NCBI RefSeq assembly: GCF_025966695.1
Contig: NZ_JAOEIY010000002.1
Span: 124,001 to 188,000 of the forward strand
Length of the DNA stretch: 64,000 nt
From: Stutzerimonas sp. S1
Lineage (GTDB): Bacteria; Pseudomonadota; Gammaproteobacteria; Pseudomonadales; Pseudomonadaceae
Reading direction: 5' to 3'
This document shows positions 60,434 to 64,000 of the stretch, piece by piece; position 1 is the first letter of the stretch; every line of letters begins with the position of its first letter. The position numbers and the translations under genes were made by a program. The notes beneath the pieces are model-generated. The model was given only the letters and a program-made list of their open reading frames with translations. It made no database searches and was not told the origin of the DNA.

Positions 60434-61245
60434 AAAAACCTATGCGATGGACATGGATGATTGGCTTGCTGGCAGCAAGCGGCTCGCTGATGGCCGGCGA
60501 TATTCCGGGGAGTGCCGATCTAGCGGTGCTGGCGCGCTACCCGCAGGCGCAGATCGTTGCCTACCAGCAGGAGCAGGTGCGCGAGCGAATCTATCCACTG
60601 GATTCGATCCGACGCATCAGTGGCAAGCTGCGCATGACTGACCAGGTGGTTGCGGCGGGGCAACTGACGGCGCTGACCTACCTGCTGCCCGACACCCACA
60701 GCGGCATCGAGGCGTTCACTCAGGCCCGCCGCGACCTGCTGGCCGATGGCGGCGAGCTGCTGTTCTGGTGCGAAGGCCGCGAATGCGGCTCGAGCAGTCT
60801 GTGGGCCAATGCCATCTTCGGGAAATCGATGCTCTATGGTCCGGAAGGGCAGCAGGCCTATCTGCTGGCGCGCTTGCCAGACGCAGACGACAGACTGGTG
60901 GCGCTGTACGGAATGACTCGCGGCAATGGCCGTCCCTATCTGCAGGTCGAACAGCTGGTGCCGGAGGCGCCGCTGGGCGAGCTGCTGCCGACTGCGGCGA
61001 CGCTGTTACGCCAGCTGCGTGACAGCGGTGAGTTACGCTTGCCGCGATTGCCGGACGAGCCAGCGGCTGACTGGGCGGGCCTGCTCGCCAATGTCATGCG
61101 TCTCGACAGCACCATTCGTGTCAGCCTGGACGGTCGCGCGGCCGTCTCCTGGCGGGACGCGCTGATTGCCGAACGCGTGCGTGCCGGACGGCTGGAGGTG
61201 GATGAGTCGCAAGAGGCCGGTCTGGTCATGAGGCTCTTGCGCTGA
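60430..61245 (+). CDS. DUF4892 domain protein, exported
   Basis: 271 residues. A signal peptide (cleavage after SLMAG, near residue 23) precedes the DUF4892 domain, recognised by IYPLDSIRRISGKLRM-like motif, WCEGRECGSSSLWANA and LYGPEGQQAYLLARLP. The second half is more variable. The start is taken as TTG because it overlaps the preceding small frame; an ATG four codons later is the alternative. Function unknown. Confidence 0.8.
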   Translation: MKKPMRWTWMIGLLAASGSLMAGDIPGSADLAVLARYPQAQIVAYQQEQVRERIYPLDSIRRISGKLRMTDQVVAAGQLTALTYLLPDTHSGIEAFTQARRDLLADGGELLFWCEGRECGSSSLWANAIFGKSMLYGPEGQQAYLLARLPDADDRLVALYGMTRGNGRPYLQVEQLVPEAPLGELLPTAATLLRQLRDSGELRLPRLPDEPAADWAGLLANVMRLDSTIRVSLDGRAAVSWRDALIAERVRAGRLEVDESQEAGLVMRLLR

Positions 61246-61325
61246 GCTCGTTTGTCAGGCTGCAATAGCCGCCTTGCCTGATGTCCCGTCCGGGGACACC
61301 AGAGTTTTCTCGTAGAGTGCCTCGC

Positions 61326-62417
61326 ATGCTCAACAATGACCGTCTGCTGGTGCAGATACTGCTCCTGGCCCTGCTCGGCGCCTGTCTGTGGGTGCTGGCT
61401 CCGTTCGTTTCGGCGCTGTTCTGGGCAGCGGTGCTGGCATTCGCCAGCTGGCCGCTGATGCGGCTGCTGACGCGCTGGCTGAAGGGCAATGCGACCCTGG
61501 CGGCGGGTGTACTGACCTTCTGCTGGATGGTACTGGTCGCGGTGCCACTGGTCTGGCTCGGCTTCAACATCGCCGATCAGATTCGCGAGGCCAATGCGCT
61601 GTTGCATAACCTGCAGGTCGATGGCCTGCCGCCGCCGCCAACCTGGCTGGGGGAATTGCCGTTGGTTGGTGAGAGGCTGGTAACGCTTTGGGGCACCATT
61701 GACGAGCAGGGTACGGCGCTATTGGCCAGCGTTCGGCCGTACATCGGCCAGGTCGGCAACTGGTTGCTGGTGCGCAGCGCGCGGGTCGGTGGCGGGATGC
61801 TCGAGCTGGCGCTGAGTCTGGTGCTGGTGTTCTTCTTCTATCGCGACGGACCGCGTCTGGCAGCGTTCGTGCATAGCCTGCTGGATCGTCTGATCGGCGA
61901 GCGCGCTGAGCACTATCTGGAGCTGGTGGCTGGCACCGTGCAGCGTGTGGTCAACGGCGTCATCGGCACGGCCGCGGCACAGGCGATACTTGCGTACATC
62001 GGTTTCAGCATCGCCGGAGTGCCGGCGGCGCTGGTGCTCGCAGTGCTCACCTTTGCCTTCAGCTTCGTCATGGTGCCGCCGCTGGTATGGGGCCCGGCGG
62101 TAGCCTGGCTCGCCTGGCGAGGCGATTACGGCATGGCCGTGTTCCTGGGTGTCTGGGGCATGTTCATCATCAGCGGCGTGGACAATATCCTCAAACCCTA
62201 TCTGATCAGCCGCGGCGGCAACCTGCCGTTGGTGGTCGTGTTGCTAGGGGTGTTCGGCGGGGTGTTGGCGTTTGGCTTCATGGGCCTGTTCCTCGGTCCG
62301 ACCCTGCTGGCCGTGGCCTACAGCCTGCTCGGCGACTGGTTGGTCAAAGAGGTGCCGGACGCGGTCGGCCACCCGGCCCATGCCATCGACTCAACCGACA
62401 GCCGGCCGCAGTGCTAG
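61326..62417 (+). CDS. AI-2E family transporter (PerM/YdiK type)
   Basis: 363-residue inner-membrane protein with about eight helices in the AI-2E/PerM family, also called UPF0118. Typical segments are the N-terminal APFVSALFWAAVLAFASWPL, the central VFFFYRDG and the C-terminal NLPLVVVLLGVFGGVLAFGF followed by GLFLGPTLLAVAYSL. Members export small molecules or act as Na+/H+ antiporters; the substrate cannot be assigned. The stop is only 4 bp from the convergent patatin gene stop. Confidence 0.9.
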   Translation: MLNNDRLLVQILLLALLGACLWVLAPFVSALFWAAVLAFASWPLMRLLTRWLKGNATLAAGVLTFCWMVLVAVPLVWLGFNIADQIREANALLHNLQVDGLPPPPTWLGELPLVGERLVTLWGTIDEQGTALLASVRPYIGQVGNWLLVRSARVGGGMLELALSLVLVFFFYRDGPRLAAFVHSLLDRLIGERAEHYLELVAGTVQRVVNGVIGTAAAQAILAYIGFSIAGVPAALVLAVLTFAFSFVMVPPLVWGPAVAWLAWRGDYGMAVFLGVWGMFIISGVDNILKPYLISRGGNLPLVVVLLGVFGGVLAFGFMGLFLGPTLLAVAYSLLGDWLVKEVPDAVGHPAHAIDSTDSRPQC

Positions 62418-62421
62418 CGCG

Positions 62422-63411
62422 CTACAGCTCCTGCTCGTAGCGCACTAGAGCATCGTGCGCCACGATGCGCCCCAGCTCGATCAGCTCCGGCGCCTTGTAG
62501 AACTCGTAGAAGCGGCAGGCGCGCTTGGGGATGTTCACCAGCACGTTGGGCGGGTAGCCGGCGATCTTGTACTGCGCCAGTGACGACTGCATGACGTCGA
62601 AGCTCTGGTTGATCAGGTCCAGCAGCGAGGCCGGTCCGGTGACATCTACGACGGTGGCGCCTTCGGCCGACTTCGGCGCGTTCTGACTGGTTGGTGCGGT
62701 GGGTGGCTGGTCGCCACGCAACAGCTCGCTCGCACGAATGTCGGCGATATGCTGTGTCGAGAGTTCGGCGTCTTTGCGCCAGAACGGAAGGTGCGAGCTG
62801 ATCGAGGTCAGCATCGAGTCGAAGCGCCCCGGACGTTCGATTTCCGGTAGCGGATATTGCTTGTGGTTATTGGCGTTGAGGTTGACCGCGACGATGAGGT
62901 CGCAATGGCTGGATACCACCGGCACGATGGGCAGCGGGTTAAGCAGCCCGCCATCGACTAGCACGCGATTGTCCTGTACGACCGGAGTGAACAGGCTGGG
63001 GATCGCCGCCGATGCGCGCATCGCCAGCTCAAGACTGCCTTCCTGGAACCAGATTTCCTGCTGATTGGTCAGGTCGGTGGCGACCGCGGTATAGGGGATC
63101 GGCAGGTCTTCGATGTTCACTTCGCCGAGGATTTCGCGAACTCGACCGAAGACCTTCTCGCCACGGATCGCGCCCAGGCTGAAGCTCGGGTCGACCAGGC
63201 GCAGCAGGTCCAGGTAATCCAGACTCTCGATCCACGCACGGTACTCCTTGAGCTTGCCGGCGGCATAGATGCCCCCGACGACGGCGCCCATGGAGCAGCC
63301 GGCGATGCAGTCGATGGTATAGCCCCGGGCGAGTATCTCCTCGATGACCCCGATATGCGCATAACCTCGTGCGCCCCCCGAGCCCAATACCAGCGCTACT
63401 TTCTTGCTCAT
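62422..63411 (-). CDS. Patatin-like phospholipase (RssA-type)
   Basis: 329-residue Ser-Asp acyl hydrolase. The oxyanion Gly-rich motif [13 protein letters not shown] is at residues 10-22. The nucleophile elbow GCSMG has Ser40 and the catalytic Asp153 is in DGGLLNPLP. The protein looks complete and cytoplasmic, without a signal peptide, as for YchK/RssA proteins of unknown substrate. The ATG at 63411 begins [10 protein letters not shown]; the open frame upstream is unconserved. It is divergent from selD. Confidence 0.9.
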   Translation of the reverse strand: MSKKVALVLGSGGARGYAHIGVIEEILARGYTIDCIAGCSMGAVVGGIYAAGKLKEYRAWIESLDYLDLLRLVDPSFSLGAIRGEKVFGRVREILGEVNIEDLPIPYTAVATDLTNQQEIWFQEGSLELAMRASAAIPSLFTPVVQDNRVLVDGGLLNPLPIVPVVSSHCDLIVAVNLNANNHKQYPLPEIERPGRFDSMLTSISSHLPFWRKDAELSTQHIADIRASELLRGDQPPTAPTSQNAPKSAEGATVVDVTGPASLLDLINQSFDVMQSSLAQYKIAGYPPNVLVNIPKRACRFYEFYKAPELIELGRIVAHDALVRYEQEL

Positions 63412-63584
63412 GTGAATCCCCCTGTTCAAGGCTTGTAGCTTCACGCCTTCGGCAGGTGAGTCGCAAGGGGCGCCATACCAAAGCAGAGGGGCTGCCGATA
63501 TTGGTCGGCATGCAGCGCTGCCGCCTTGAGCCACGCGCTTTGCTACAATCGCCGCCCGTTTTGCATGCGTCACGAGAGAGCCCG

Positions 63585-64000
63585 ATGAGCGAACCGATCC
63601 GCCTCACCCAATACAGTCACGGCGCCGGCTGCGGCTGCAAGATCTCGCCCAAGGTGCTGGACGTGATTCTTGCCGGCAGTGGTGCGCAGAATCTCGACCC
63701 GCGCCTGTGGGTCGGCAACGCCTCGCGCGACGACGCGGCGGTGTACGGCATCGACGAGGAGCGCGGTGTAGTGTCGACCACCGACTTCTTCATGCCCATC
63801 GTCGACGATCCTTACGATTTCGGCCGCATCGCCGCGACCAACGCGATCAGCGATATCTATGCCATGGGCGGTGATCCGCTGATGGCCATCGCCATTCTCG
63901 GCTGGCCAGTCAACGTGTTGCCGCCGGAAGTCGCCCGCGAAGTGGTGGCTGGTGGCCGTGCCGTATGCGATGCCGCAGGCATCCCTCTGGCCGGCGGGCA
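63585..64000 (+). CDS. selD: Selenide, water dikinase SelD (3' end missing)
   Basis: ATP-dependent synthesis of selenophosphate for selenocysteine and 2-selenouridine in tRNA. The first 138 codons are visible and the gene runs off the right edge. GAGCGCKIS near residue 14-22 holds the catalytic Cys-containing loop (Cys in place of Sec in this copy) with the conserved Lys. [17 protein letters not shown] and [16 protein letters not shown] are the ATP-binding motifs. A TACAAT hexamer at 63544-63549 is a likely -10. Confidence 0.95.
   Translation, partial: MSEPIRLTQYSHGAGCGCKISPKVLDVILAGSGAQNLDPRLWVGNASRDDAAVYGIDEERGVVSTTDFFMPIVDDPYDFGRIAATNAISDIYAMGGDPLMAIAILGWPVNVLPPEVAREVVAGGRAVCDAAGIPLAGG

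Noticed and set aside
61282..61298. Short hairpin TGTCCC/GGGACA after the DUF4892 gene
   Set aside because: Six-base stem and weak following T content; too weak to call a terminator.
63585..64000. Possible selenocysteine codon or SECIS element in selD
   Set aside because: The active-site position is a Cys codon in this sequence and no in-frame TGA is present in the visible part.

Overview
The window looks like a stretch of core chromosome from a Pseudomonas of the stutzeri group (Stutzerimonas-like). The reasons are high G+C, Pseudomonas-type proteins throughout (a 787-residue LigA, a PpnP/DUF1255 protein, a DUF4892 protein, the fabA-fabB pair), and the block gltA-sdhCDAB-sucAB-lpd-sucCD-braB/brnQ-htpG, which from memory is also the gene order of P. 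aeruginosa. The genus assignment is inference. No plasmid, prophage, insertion sequence, CRISPR array, rRNA or tRNA was seen. Two genes are cut by the window: an RND pump at the left edge and selD at the right edge.

Layout. 1-6.9 kb: tandem RND efflux pumps of the MdtB/MdtC type with an outer-membrane lipoprotein channel. 6.9-12.6 kb: a cytochrome c oxidase cluster, mostly on the minus strand (cytochrome-c-fused CoxB, CoxA fused to subunit III, a small three-helix protein, CtaG), flanked by DUF2231 and CopD-like membrane proteins. 12.8-22.2 kb: a voltage-gated-type K+ channel with a C-terminal cysteine-pair tail, moaA, smc, zipA and ligA. 22.6-26.4 kb: a small flagellar filament cluster (fliC-flaG-fliD-fliS) driven by a full sigma-28 promoter. 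26.5-28.3 kb: ppnP, a DUF486 membrane protein, a YkgJ-like cysteine protein and a START-domain protein. 28.3-41.4 kb: the TCA-cycle block, with gltA divergent from sdhCDAB-sucAB-lpd, followed by sucCD. 41.7-53.7 kb: a branched-chain amino acid carrier, DUF599, two hotdog thioesterases, an unassigned membrane protein, htpG with a heat-shock promoter, OsmC, an amidohydrolase, DUF3859, a chemoreceptor and SstT. 53.8-64 kb: fabB-fabA, gpsA-DUF4389-sixA, a thioesterase, two alpha/beta hydrolases, a candidate small gene coupled to a DUF4892 gene, an AI-2E family transporter, a patatin-like phospholipase and the start of selD.

How the genes work together. The TCA block supplies citrate synthase, the succinate dehydrogenase complex, the 2-oxoglutarate dehydrogenase complex and succinyl-CoA synthetase in pathway order. 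Electrons can pass through quinol and cytochrome c to the oxidase encoded at 8-11.6 kb. FabA/FabB and GpsA support unsaturated fatty acid and phospholipid synthesis, and several hotdog and alpha/beta-hydrolase genes of unknown substrate sit nearby. SMC, ZipA and LigA are chromosome and division housekeeping genes.

I did not find a convincing undescribed multi-gene system. The points most worth a second look are: a duplicated helix-hairpin-helix module in LigA; a candidate 65-residue gene overlapping the DUF4892 start; the K+ channel with a possible zinc-binding tail; a membrane protein with a possible Sm/SH3-like C-terminal barrel; the detached filament gene cluster; and a set of readable sigma-28, sigma-32 and sigma-70 promoters.
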